64,000 nt of DNA from Begonia masoniana. Taxonomy: Eukaryota; Streptophyta; Magnoliopsida; Cucurbitales; Begoniaceae. Position 1 is the stretch's first letter, and every line of letters begins with the position of its first letter. Below, piece by piece: positions 1 through 10,432 of the stretch. The DNA is taken from positions 24,677,278-24,741,277 of the forward strand of contig CM039508.1 of the NCBI GenBank assembly GCA_022432975.1, read 5' to 3'. Both the position numbers and the translations under genes were made by a program. Below the pieces are notes generated by a model, which had not been told where the DNA came from, searched no databases, and worked only from the letters and a program-made list of their open reading frames with translations.

Positions 1-102
1 TCTTCGGGGCTTCATTTTTCGATTTGAGCTCCTTGAACTGCTCTGTCAAAATAGCTGCAAACCCACTACTAAATTCATCAAAACAAACTTTTTCCAAGAA
101 CC
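1..102 (-). other. possible coding remnant interrupted by a solo LTR
   Basis: Read on the minus strand, the 102 bases left of the solo LTR form an uninterrupted frame (it begins FLEKVCFDEF and runs about 33 codons to the window edge). If the solo LTR and one copy of its GAACC duplication are removed, the frame continues for a few codons into the right flank (TLEDG at about 2783-2800) and then reaches a T-rich stretch that could be an intron end. No protein family is recognised. Codon-like composition is the only support, so this could be chance; the window edge prevents testing a longer frame. Confidence 0.25.
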
Positions 103-2782
103 TGTAACAGCCCGAAACCGGATCCCGATCGGAGTCCGGGATCGGAACCGTCACTCCGGGAAAGTTAACAGAAAACGGTGACTATTTATTTATTTCTTTT
201 TTTTTTTAACATTATACTTTTAAAACAAAACCGACTGGACTTTTAGAACTCCACAGAAATCAGAAGTGAAATGAGATAAACTGAAGAAATTTAAACATAA
301 ACAAGATTTGAAAAATGCAATTGACAGGATGAGCTTTGAAAGTGACTCATAAACTTTTCGGAAGAAGGGAAAAACATTCCCCGTATTCGGAAGCAAAACG
401 GGAAAAACACCGTGAACAGATTTACAATCGGAAGGAAGAACAAATAATAGAAGAAGGTGGTAAGGGCAGAAAACAGAATATAAAATCAGAAGACTGAGGC
501 AACGAGAATCAGTCTACATTAATGGCAGAGCAATAGCGGAAGACTATCGGAAGATTGGCGGAAGATGTGAGCTGACGTCAGAAGGAAAATGCATATGCAA
601 GGACAGAAGTAAGGGTGACGTCAATCGGTAGATGCTACTTCAAATGGGAAAAACAGTTAACATAATCGGAATGTGTGATGACGTCAGCCGGAAGATGGAT
701 GACGTCACCGGAAGATGCAGACATTAAATGTAATCGGCAGGGGATGAAAACAGTGGATGACGTCATCGGAAGAGGGGATGACGTCAGACGGTAGATGCAG
801 GCATTTAAACATAATCGGCAGAAGAAAAGATGAAGGCAGAAATCATCGTATGACGTCAGTCGGAAGATGTTCTGACGTCATCGGAAGATGCAGATAGCAA
901 TTTAAATCGGAAGATGAAAACCTAAGGCAGAGATATTGTTTGGCGGTAGATGCAGGCAAAATTCCTACCGGTAGGTGTAATCGGAAGACATAGTTTTAAA
1001 GGCAGAATTTACAACTTTTGACAGGAAAGCATACAAACAGAGGGCATAAAGACAGAAGACTTAAACGCCTCAGATTCTCAAACCACATCAAAACATGGTC
1101 CTCGAGCACAAGAGAAGGCATGCAGGTTTCAGACCTTCATTACAAATGATAGATTTCAAGAAAACAAACTGCATGGATAGCTCTAAAATTCGAGACCATC
1201 CATGCATGACCTGAAAAGGGAGAACTCAAGCAGTTCCAGAATGTTTTCAAGATATTTCACAGGAAACAACTATCAACTGTCAACCGGGGATTTAAAACTT
1301 GGACATCAGAGCTGATACATTATGTATATATCCAACAGAATTTCCTAAAGAGTTTTTAAAACAACGCACAGAACCTTAATAGAATTTTAAGACAAACACA
1401 ACAGAATTTCCAGAATAGTTTACAGATGTGAACTTTACTTTAAAAACTAAGACTTAAACCTCGGGACAGAAAATTGTGTCTGACTGCAGCAACCACCCCA
1501 TGAGCTCGATCCACCCTCTACATTAGATCATCATTTTGAGGAACAAGATCCTCGGTTTCGGGTTCAGTACCTACATCAAAGAGTTCACCTATGAGTCTAA
1601 AACTCAGTAAGGACATAATATAAATGCAGTGATGCAGAATGCTATGCATGCAGTTTTCAGAATACAGTGGCAGAACAGAACTTTACATTACAGTGGCAGA
1701 GGGGTATAAGTGGGGCTTATAGGAGAACTGGCAAACAGATGGTGCACTATCAAGCATAGCAGATTTTCAGACTCCCAGGGAGGGATAAAACCAGAGGGTC
1801 CTTGCTAGGGACAAATTTTCAGATTCCCAGGGAGGGATAAAACCAGAGGGCCAGTCCCCATCCCGCACTTAACCAGTACATTACAGACAGTCAGATTTTA
1901 TCTTGTTTAGTTTCAAACAGTGTACAGAAAACAGTTTTGCATGAGCTTTCAGAGAAAATCGTGTATGCATGAACGGTGTCTAAACTTAAACTGGCAGACG
2001 ACAGAAATAACAGAACATACTATGAAGAAGAAACACAGATAACTTAGAAATATAAACTATAACCTTTCTACCCAAAACAACCCGACATAACTGAAATACC
2101 TAGTACCTCCGTGATGTAGGGCCTTAAAGGCCAACCTACAGATATGAACTTACCTGTTTGCGACAATGCAGTGTGCTCGAACGTCCCTGGAGAGTTCGGA
2201 TCTGTAACATGAATGTACAGAATTTAAACGCTACAAATGCTAACTAATATCACGTAGGAAACGCAGCAAACACACTTAAAACACTTTAGAAAACACACTA
2301 ACGTGTTTTCATCCAAAACAGTGAGTTTTCACCCAAAACTGAAACCCTAAACTTCGGTAAAAACTCACTTTAAACTTGTCCAAACTTGTTAGCGTTAAAA
2401 GACGCTCACCTTTGCTGAAAAAAAAAACGGAGAAATGCTGGAGAAACAAAGTGTGGAAGTTTTGTTTCAATTGCCTGGAAGAGAGAAAACAGAAAGGGGA
2501 GGTAGAAGTGAGCTTCACGTAGGAGGAAGAGAAGACATATCTTCTTCAACAAGTTGCCACTTGGCACTCATCCATTGGTTTGCTTCCACCTACCATAATC
2601 ACTTCCACATTTACCCTTCCATTAGCTTTTAACCTAATTGGCTTGTTTTGATTACACTTAGTTTGGTTTTCCCTCAAACATTCTATCATTTTAACCAAAA
2701 TATTCATTGTATTAATATAATATTAATCCCGTTTAAACGATCCGGGAAAAACTATTACATGGCAAAAATGCCGGGTGTTACA
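103..2782 (-). mobile_element. solo LTR, gypsy-type, TSD GAACC
   Basis: A 2,680-bp LTR starts TGTAACAGCCCG and ends CCGGGTGTTACA. It is flanked by perfect 5-bp target duplications GAACC at 98-102 and 2783-2787. No internal region, primer site or second LTR is present, so it is a solo LTR left by LTR-LTR recombination. The TGTAAC...GTTACA ends match the Ty3/gypsy LTRs elsewhere in the window. By analogy with those elements, where the TGTAAC(G) end faces the primer site, its transcription sense is minus; this is inferred. The interior holds many copies of TCGGAAGATG or CGGTAGATG and eight TGACGTCA palindromes. Confidence 0.93.
573..880. promoter_or_regulatory. cluster of eight TGACGTCA bZIP-type palindromes
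   Basis: Exact TGACGTCA occurs at 573, 616, 679, 700, 758, 779, 851 and 873, mixed with CGGAAGATG and CGGTAGATG motifs. Three neighbouring pairs are 21, 21 and 22 bp apart, about two helical turns. TGACGTCA is the CRE/C-box core that plant bZIP factors of the TGA class bind. A role as an LTR enhancer is inference from density and spacing. Confidence 0.6.
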
Positions 2783-3314
2783 GAACCCATCTTCCAAAGT
2801 TAAAAAAAAATAGCAGCAGATTCACAGAAGTAGAGAGAGATCGTCTCTTAAGAGAAGCACGTAGAGAGAAAGTTCCATTTTGAAAACCTAAATCTTTCTC
2901 ATCTCCTCCTCCAATCCTTTCAAGTAATAGCCAATCTTCAACACTTTCACCGAACAGTCTTTGAGTTCTTAAACTTTCGCAATAACATCAGAAATGGTTG
3001 TGGGACAATTGTCCAAACTCAGCTCCATTTTCATTCTCCGATTCATTGTTTCTCTCCTTTTGTTCTTCTATAGCATTCCTAGACAACAACGATAATGGAT
3101 TAATGGTCAGAGAATTACAAAGAGACCCACATTATGGTATGAGAAAGTTGGCTTTGGAGGATGATGGACTCACACATTGGATTTCAGGTAGAAAAACATA
3201 ATACGTGATGAAAATGTGTTATTTTAACGAAAATAGCACGGTAAGAGGCGAATTATCTATTATCAATATATTAAGGTTATTTTTGTCAATTATCTGAGTT
3301 TACGGTATAAATTG
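2783..3314 (+). other. unassigned CT-rich leader-like stretch
   Basis: Between the solo LTR and the Pack-MULE there is no recognisable gene. From about 2820 to 2990 the sequence is rich in CT/GA and resembles a plant 5' untranslated leader. An ATG at 2994 opens a 33-codon frame (stop ends 3095) with a hydrophobic run of about 15 residues, like a short signal anchor. No family is recognised. It may be the remnant of a gene disrupted by the transposon insertions on either side. Confidence 0.3.
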
Positions 3315-3487
3315 TTATTTTTAGGAAAAAGTTCAATTTAGCCCTTAACGTATGGGATCAGTGGTCATTTGGCTCCTAACGTTTATTTTTGACCCAATGA
3401 AACTCTATCGTATAAAACGTTTGGAATTCAAACCCTCCTGTCAATTTTTCAGTTAAATTTGACATATGCCCTTTCAAAATTCCCAAA

Positions 3488-3490
<3 letters not shown>

Positions 3491-3535
<45 letters not shown>
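3491..3535. repeat. (CT)n microsatellite
   Basis: About 22 CT dinucleotides in the left inverted repeat of the Pack-MULE. The right inverted repeat has only a short GA run (about 4090-4106), so the tract expanded after the repeats diverged. Confidence 0.95.
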
Positions 3536-3537
<2 letters not shown>

Positions 3538-3619
3538 GAAACTTCGATATCTCTTTTCATGGCAGAGCAAACATCAACCTAAGATCGAAGATCTCTCCCC
3601 CAAAACATTGAAATTAAAT

Positions 3620-4009
3620 TCAGTTCGGTAGCGAACATTTTAAAATTAATCTCAAAATGAAACTCCGAGCTTCTTCCACGCCCTTATCTTTGCATAACCC
3701 ATCAACCAACCAGACAAAGGTAGTGACATTTGGGGAATGCCCAGATTCTAACATCTCGAAGCAAAACGCAACAGCATCATCCAGTTTGTTGCACTTGTAC
3801 ATCCCTTGAATCAATACAGTGTAGCTAAAGGCATTAGGTTTAATGCCATTGTTTTGCATTTTCCTGAAAATCCTGATGGCATCGTCAAGCTTCTGGGATT
3901 TGCAGAATCCTTCAACAACAGTAGTGTAAATGACAACTTCAGGAATCGTACCCTTTTCGCGCAAAAGCTTCATAGCTTCTTGAATAAGTCCATCTTTGCA
4001 AAGGGGCAA
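3620..4009 (-). pseudogene. captured pentatricopeptide-repeat (PPR) gene fragment
   Basis: An open frame of 129 codons encodes about three and a half PPR motifs of the P class. The frame ends with tandem 35-residue units whose starts read VVIYTTVVEGFCK, AFSYTVLIQGMYK and VTTFVWLVDGLCK. PPR proteins normally bind organellar RNA and have ten or more motifs behind a plastid or mitochondrial targeting peptide. Here no targeting peptide and no further motifs are present, and the fragment is enclosed by Mutator inverted repeats, so it is a transduplicated piece. The frame has no internal stop, so the capture may be fairly recent or the fragment may be constrained. Expression cannot be judged. Confidence 0.88.
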
Positions 4010-4276
4010 AAATTGACGGCTTCGATCTTAGGTGGATGTTTGCTCTGCCATTACCCAAATGTTCGCTACCGAACTGAATTTGGGGCCGAAAGGGAGAGAG
4101 AGGGGTAATTTAGAAATTTTGAAAGGAAATCTATCAAATTTAACTGAAAAATTAACGGGAGGATTTGAATTACAAACGTTTTATACGATAGGGTTTGATT
4201 GGGTCAAAAATAAACGTTAAGAGCCAAATGACCACTGATCCCATATGTTGGGGGCTAAATTAAACTTTTTCCTTAT

Positions 4277-4426
4277 TTTTACTATAATATATGGGTCAAA
4301 TTGCATTTTATCAAAAAAAAAAAAAAAACTTAAAACGTAGAATTGAGGGGTAGTATAACCTAAAACGTGGCAATTTGAGAGCTTTCTATCAGGATTTGAA
4401 CTGGAGGGAAGTTCTGTGGTTGGCCA
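4277..4426 (+). promoter_or_regulatory. short promoter region of the Rossmann-fold gene
   Basis: Only about 150 bp separate the Pack-MULE from the start codon. A TATA-like CTATAATATAT lies at about 4282-4292, immediately beside the right target duplication, followed by an A15-type run near 4313-4328. Any older upstream promoter elements now lie beyond the 949-bp insertion. Assignment of the TATA box is inference. Confidence 0.4.
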
Positions 4427-6774
4427 ATGACCAGTCCTCCCATCTCCAGAAGCTCCTCCGTTTCTCCCTGCTCCCTTAACTCCCACCTCTATACCAACCA
4501 TTTTCCCATCTTTTCTCTCTCTAAACCCTTCCTCTCCATTCTCTTTTCCCTCACCAAGCGAACAACCTCTCTCTCCCTCGTTTCTACGAAGGTAACCCGC
4601 TTCAAACACCCACTTATGTGATTCGAATTTATTTAATTTCTTAAAAATCTGCAACTCTAGATTAGGGTGAGGGTTTGCGATAGACGTTATTCGTTAACCT
4701 GAAGCTGCTAGAACTAGACTGTTAAATTTTTTTACCATTGGAGTGAATTGAACTGCTCATATGTTCTCATTCTCCTCTTTGGGTTTTTAGATTTACGTCA
4801 GGAACACAAAAATCACCCTCTTATCTTGAACCAATTGTGTTTCCATGTTATATAACTTTCAGATGGGAAGGGATGAAATTGCAGAAGTTTCTGAGAAAAC
4901 TGAGGGCGAGTTAAATGTGAAGAAAAAGATCTTCGTTGCCGGTGCCACCGGAAATACTGGGAAAAGAATAGTTGAACAGCTTCTTGCTAAGGGTTTTTCT
5001 GTGAAAGCTGGTGTTCGAGACTTGGATAAGGCGAAAACTTCTCTTTCAATTGACAACCCAGCTCTTCAAATTGTGAGTTTATCTGATGTTTTCACTCTTT
5101 AAGAGTCAAAAGCTTCAAGCAGTCTTTGAGAATTCAAATGGGTTTGTTAATTGATAGAAATACTATTGCTAATTTGGTTTCCATTATCATTATCATGTTA
5201 CGAACATTGAGAATCGATAAATGGTTAATTATTGTTTTCTAATTTGAAGAAACCAATTTGTAAAATGTTTTCAGAAAGAAAGAAAGAAAGAAAACTTTCT
5301 AAAATGTTTTCAGAAACACTGAACTATGTAGCAAATGTAAACATTGTATCAAATTTTTGGATTAGTAATTTAGGATGATAAAAAGCGCCTAAGATCATGT
5401 GTCCAAACTTTTATTGCAATTCTTTATCTCTTTTAAAATTACAATTTCCTCCCGTGGCGATCATTAAAAAAACCCAGTCACTATGAGAAATAGTTATAAA
5501 CTCAACAATTTAAGTTTCTCTGGGCTGGTGGTCATTTAACAATCTATTCTTGTTTCAGGTGAGAGCAGATGTTACTGAAGGCTCGTCAAAGCTAGCAGAA
5601 AGCATAGGTGATGATTCAGAAGCTGTGATTTGTGCAACTGGCTTTCGTCCAAGTTGGGACTTAACTGCTCCATGGAGGGTTAGGAAATTTTTTACTTACA
5701 ACAAATGATATATTTAACTAAGACCGTTCATCTGAGTTTTATCATGGTATAGAATATTAAATTGTTTTGTGCAAGTGTCTGTTTATTATGCTTAGTAGCG
5801 CAGAGGCTGTAAAGGTTCTAGAGGCTAGCGTTCATATTGTAGGAATCGGCATTGTCATCGAACTAAAAACCTGCATGAATATTACTCTGTTCTTTTCTAA
5901 TATTTCTTGTCAATGGGAAGGATTACAAAACATAAACATCTGGCAACGTGTATAAAAAAAAATACATCTAACGGTTATACAATATCAATATTCATCGTTG
6001 TTTTTTTTTTACCTATCTTGCTAGTACAAGCTTTTCTTTATTGCCTTTATCATTTGTTTTCCATTTATATAATTTTAACGGCCACAAGCAAAGCGAAGTA
6101 ATGAAGTAACAGGAAAAGTTCTTCGCCAATGTACAACCTACTGTATTGTTGATTTAGCTATCTACTTTTTTCCCTTGAAGAATGACCGTGATGGTGCAGG
6201 TCGACAACTTTGGGACTGTAAATCTTGTAGAAGCATGCCGCAAGTCCGGTGTCAAAAGATTCATTCTCATCAGTTCCATTTTAGTTAATGGAGCTGCAAT
6301 GGGGCAGATATTAAACCCTGCTTACATCTTCCTGAATGTTTTTGGGCTCACTCTAATAGCAAAGCTGCAAGCAGAGCAATATATAAGGAAATCAGGCATA
6401 AACTACACAATAATCAGGCCTGGCGGATTGAAAAATGAGCCACCCTCTGGAAATGTCATCATGAAGCCGGAAGTATGCAATCTGAGCAACTTCTTTTTAT
6501 CTAAAATGGGGCACTTAGCAATTTATGCAAGTATATATATGATCAAGTGATTTGAGTTTGGTTGATTTATTTGGTTTTCAGACATTTTCCCCTGGTGTTC
6601 TCCATGCAGGACTCTCTCTACGAAGGGAGCATATCTAGAGATCAGGTTTCTGAGGTGGCTGTTGAAGCACTGGTCAATCCTCAAGCATCGTATAAAGTTG
6701 TCGAGATAGTTTCTCGTGCTGACGCACCTAAGAAATCATACGAGGATCTGTTTGGGTCAATCGAGCAACGCTGA
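4427..6774 (+). CDS. plastid NAD(P)-binding Rossmann-fold protein (At2g34460-like), 5 exons
   Basis: Exons 4427-4591, 4863-5072, 5559-5678, 6200-6472 and 6610-6774 join in frame to 310 codons plus TGA; every intron is GT...AG and every junction is in phase 0. Residues 1-55 are Ser/Thr-rich with few acidic residues, like a chloroplast transit peptide. Residues 82-88 (GATGNTG) are the dinucleotide-binding glycine motif after a beta strand (KKIFVA). Residues 166-256 carry VDNFGTVNLVEAC, an LISSILVNGA strand and the IIRPGGL segment typical of atypical short-chain dehydrogenases related to NmrA and flavin-reductase-like proteins. Order and length match Arabidopsis At2g34460, which I recall as a plastoglobule flavin-reductase-related protein; its substrate is not established. 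All conserved blocks are present, making this the one apparently intact protein gene in the window. Exon 1 is short and less conserved, so the start codon is the least certain part. Confidence 0.92.
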
Positions 6775-7085
6775 ATGCAGTGTTATAATATCGTTCTTTG
6801 GTGTACAAGATGTATGCTTATGACTCGTAAATGTTGCTTTTTCCGTGTAATGATAAACAGTGCATCCATAAGATTATAGAGAGTGGCTTGAGTCATTCGA
6901 TTGTTTGGGTAGGAGAAGCCCACTATTGTTGTTATTGTGAAGAGTCTGGTTATGGATATGATATAGAATAAAAAAGTTAAATCATCGAATTCAATAAGTG
7001 CGGCTTGAGACCAGTAATGATTTGGATATCAAAGCTTGTTTGTAAACGGTGATTAATACATAAATAGTAGAGTAATCGTTCAATT
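6775..7085 (+). other. 3' flank of the Rossmann-fold gene
   Basis: AT-rich sequence with no further coding frame. Several AATAAA-like hexamers (for example near 6966-6971, AGAATAAAA) could serve as polyadenylation signals for the upstream gene. Nothing else is recognisable before the tRNA gene. Confidence 0.4.
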
Positions 7086-7159
7086 GACTCTGTGGCCCAA
7101 TGGATAAGGCGCTGGTCTACGGAACCAGAGATTCTGGGTTCGATCCCCAGCAAGAGTCG
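7086..7159 (+). tRNA. tRNA-Arg (anticodon ACG)
   Basis: The 74-nt sequence folds as a cloverleaf. The anticodon arm CTGGT-CTACGGA-ACCAG gives anticodon ACG (arginine). The T arm CTGGG-TTCGATC-CCCAG contains the B box, and TGGCCCAATGG in the D arm serves as the A box. A T-run follows at about 7166 as a Pol III terminator. The 5' acceptor strand GACTCTG would pair perfectly with CAGAGTC, but the 3' strand reads CAAGAGTC, one extra A. The tRNA is otherwise canonical for plants. The extra base may be real, making this a weakened or pseudogenic copy, or a homopolymer error in the assembly. Confidence 0.93.
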
Positions 7160-7283
7160 TTTAGTTTTATTTTCTATTAAAAAATATATTTAGATTATAT
7201 AAAAATATATTTTGATGAGCTAAGCAAAACAACAAAAGAGAAAATAAACATAATTATTGTGTTAAAGCTACCATATATCTACC

Positions 7284-8704
7284 TAGGGGTGAGCAAAAAA
7301 AACGGAGAACTGAAGAACCAGGCCAGAACTGACGGTTTGGTCCGGTTCTGGGCGGTTTTGCCTTAGAAAATAACATAAATCGGTTTTTTTTCAAGAACCG
7401 CTGTTATTGGTGCGGTTCTCGATTTTGGTGACTCATTTTGTGTAGAACCGGCCCGGACTGTTAAGCTGGCCGCTGTCCCGCTGCCCATCCAAGCCCTAAA
7501 AATCGAACTTAGTTTCTGAGTTCTGACTCTCGTCTTTCTTCGCTTTGCTCGAGTCCTCGACAGTCGCCTTCCCTGTTTCTTCGCCTCACCTTGTCTCTCG
7601 CAGTCGCCTCGCCGTGTCTCTCGCGCCAGCCGCCAGTCGCCCTCGCCGTGCGTAGCTGTATCTCGCCGTCTCTTCCAGTCGCTCTCGCTGGCTCGCTGTT
7701 CGCCCAACAGGTATTTTCTGCTCTCACTTTTCATATCTATTGTGGTTTTAATCTCTCGATGCCTACTGTATCTCGATTTCTCGTGATTCTGTTATGGTAT
7801 TTAGGGCACTCTCTCGGCTTCACCGAGAGAGTGCCGACCCTGTTAGTGTTAGATTGAAATTTAGTGAAATAACCCTAATTGCTACAGGGTCTCTTGGTGA
7901 GAGCAGAGTAGCATTGCCAAAACATTAAGTCTGTTAGAAACATTAACTGTGAGAAACCTTTGTTTAAGTATCATGGGAGTTTTTGAGGGGTGTTTCAAGA
8001 AAAGAAAAGCCATCCGTGGAGCTGTAAAAGGTGAATTAGTCAATGACAACCATAATACAATCTTTGCCTCTTGATCGTCCATAGCAATGTGGCTCCAAGG
8101 TCGTTCTGGAACAGGTAATAGCAGGATTGACAAACATCGCACTCAGAATTGCAGCAGTGATGTATCTAGACATATATGGCAAACAACATGGGAGATGCAA
8201 ATGGGTTGTTTCTTGGTTGAACAATGCCAATGTAACATTTTAGACACAAGAGTTTTGCGCATATGGGCATCGATAAGGACAACTTCGAAAGGGTTGTGCT
8301 CCTTCAAGTCAAATTGAAGTCCTGAATCCTGAAGGTGTGGAAAAATATGGTGAAATTCATCAAGAATTTTAAGAATCTCTATGGTGATTGGTGGTGTTTA
8401 GCCTATATAATTGTTTGAAGTTGATCAAGACTACCATAATGGCATTTTTGGAGTCGCTTCCCAACTTGTCTTCCTGTGATTAATTAGACAAAACCAAAAA
8501 TTTGATTTGATTTTTTTATTTTTATTTTTAGTTATAGTGCAAAAAAAAAAAAACAAACCGGGAGGACCAGAACCGAGACCAGAATTTTTGTCCGGTTCTG
8601 GGAAAATTTTTTGGCTTATTTGTGCAAAAAATTAAAAACCAAATTTAGTAGTCCGATCTTAAATTTTTCAAAAATCGGATCGAACCGGACTACGATCACC
8701 CCTA
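7284..8704. mobile_element. non-autonomous hAT element, TSD TATCTACC
   Basis: A 1,421-bp element has terminal inverted repeats starting TAGGGGTGA and ending TCACCCCTA. It is flanked by perfect 8-bp duplications TATCTACC at 7276-7283 and 8705-8712; 8 bp is the hAT superfamily length. Sub-terminal CCGGTTC/GAACCGG motifs recur on both sides (about 7335-7460 and 8575-8685), as in plant hAT ends. No transposase frame is present. The interior from about 7440 to 7720 is GC-rich with a leader-like CT/CG composition and a possible splice donor near 7710, so part of a host or transposase gene may be inside; I cannot identify it. Confidence 0.9.
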
Positions 8705-8933
8705 TATCTACCATGCAGTTCTACAACTACACTTCATAGACGTCATTAAATTTGTCATTTGTTTGAACATGTCTTAGATCTTTATTTTAAAAGCAAACAA
8801 TATTATAAAATAAGTTGTATGAATAATGATTTATTTTCTATATTACATTGTTTATTTATAGTTGCATTTAATTGTATATAGTACTATTGAATATTAATAT
8901 ACATTATGATTTACCTTCACTATCAATAAAATA

Positions 8934-9778
8934 GGGTAAGTATCGATTTGAACCCTGTACTATACACTTTTTTTCAATTCGCCCCCTGTATTAAAAAAAA
9001 CCATCAAACTGAAACCCTGTACTTTGATTCTGTAATCAATTTGACATTTTATCAATAATTTTATTAAACCCTCATTTAAAAAATTAGCAATAATTTTGGA
9101 TTCAGTTGAAATTTTTATTACATGTTCACTAATTAATGAGAAGATAATCTGAAAATTTTTGTGATTGTTTAACAACATGTACGATTTATTGTAATTTTAT
9201 TATAATATTTTATAAAAATATTATAATAAATCCTACCAATTTTAGAAAATCACAAAACAATTTTATTATCTACCCGTGATAGGTTGAATATGTGAAAATA
9301 TTTTCAAATAAATCAAATATCGTTTGGTAGTTTTTTAAAAATTAATTTATAAAGTAAAGAAGAAACTGAGATTAATTTAAACAAATACCAAACAATATTT
9401 GATTTATTTTAAAAATTTTCCACATATTCAACTTATCATGGGTAGATAATAAAAAAGTTTCGTGATTTTAAAAATTTTTATGATTTATTATAATAGTTTA
9501 TAAATACTAAAATAAAATTATAATAAATCGTACATGTGGTAAAAAATTAACGAAAATATCCAGATTATTTTCTCATTAAGGTAGTAAACATGTAGTAAAA
9601 ATTTCAACTGAATCCAAGATGGTTTTATAATTTTTAAATGAGGATTTAATAAAATTATTAATAGAATGCAAAATTGATAACAAAATCAAATTACAGGGTT
9701 CGGTTTAAACGGTTTTTTTAGTACATGGGGTGAATTGAAAACAGTGGTATAGTACAGGGTTCAAATCGATAATTACAC
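8934..9778. mobile_element. foldback Mutator-like MITE, 10-bp TSD
   Basis: The two halves of this 845-bp AT-rich element are near-complete inverted repeats. The left starts GTAAGTATCGATTTGAACCC and the right, reverse-complemented, starts GTAATTATCGATTTGAACCC. The similarity continues for hundreds of bases toward the centre. Direct duplications CAATAAAATA lie at 8924-8933 and 9779-9788. Very long inverted repeats with 9-10-bp duplications fit a foldback Mutator-type MITE. It has no coding capacity. Confidence 0.85.
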
Positions 9779-9830
9779 CAATAAAATAAAAACATAATAG
9801 GATTTCATCATCGTATATCCTCTTGGTGGC

Positions 9831-10432
9831 CACGGTCTGGTCAGTCCGGGTTAGTCCGGTTCTGAATTGGATCGAACCGGACCAAATTCACTAGGATTTT
9901 TATCCTGGTCACAGAACCGGCGGTAACCGTCCCTCCCATTAAAAATTCTGATTTTTTTTTTTTTTTTAACAATATATAAATTTTTAACATACAAACTATC
10001 TAACCTATGAACTAAATCCACTATCAACTATCCAACATTAAAAATGAAATCTAAGAAACAAAAATTCAACATTCAAAATAATTCAACTATCTATCCAACA
10101 TTAAAGAAAATCTAAGAAACAAAATTCAATATCCAAAATTAATCCTCCACTACTTTGAAAATACAAACTAAATAGTAATCCAACTAAATTGTTAATTTCA
10201 TTCCAACTTCCGAGCAATCAATTTCAAATCAGTAGCGATAAACATTAAAAAGAAGTCAATAATTGCAACAATATCAGTCATCGATGGGTCATCGTCTATA
10301 AAATTTCATCGGTAGGGTCAGCAGAATCAGCAAAATGTAAAATATTGAAGGTATTAGTTAACACTAAAGATAACAGGTAAAAAAAAATAAATATTAGAAA
10401 TAGTCGAACATTCTTCGATAGTTGTGATACTA
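9831..10432 (-). mobile_element. hAT element 3' end, noisy copy
   Basis: CCGG-rich sub-terminal sequence (9831-9930) resembles the ends of the 7284-8704 hAT element, and 9963-10432 is a second version of 11816-12253. The end nearest 10432 reads in frame with the C-terminus of the hAT transposase at 23826-25560 (residues like ITTIEEC continue from EDS). It ends with TACTA at 10428-10432, the apparent target site of the old copia-type LTR. No intact terminal inverted repeat could be fixed. Confidence 0.5.

Larger units (their letters stand above)
3324..4272. mobile_element. Pack-MULE (Mutator-like element with captured PPR fragment)
   Basis: A 949-bp element starts GGAAAAAGTTCAATTTAG and ends with its inverted counterpart CTAAATTAAACTTTTTCC. 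Terminal inverted repeats of about 260 bp (roughly 3324-3590 and 4014-4272) carry the same motifs in mirror order, including the ATGGCAGAGCAAACATC segment. Perfect 9-bp target duplications TTATTTTTA lie at 3315-3323 and 4273-4281. Long inverted repeats plus a 9-bp duplication are characteristic of Mutator-like elements. The interior is not transposase but a fragment of a PPR gene, which makes it a Pack-MULE. It sits about 155 bp upstream of the start codon of the Rossmann-fold gene. Confidence 0.9.

Noticed and set aside
2435..2632. 65-codon frame inside the first solo LTR
   Set aside because: No domain, overlaps an antisense frame, lies in LTR sequence.
7363..7734. Arg-rich 123-codon frame on the minus strand
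   Set aside because: It lies in a GC-rich part of the hAT element, overlaps frames on both strands, and has no recognisable domain.
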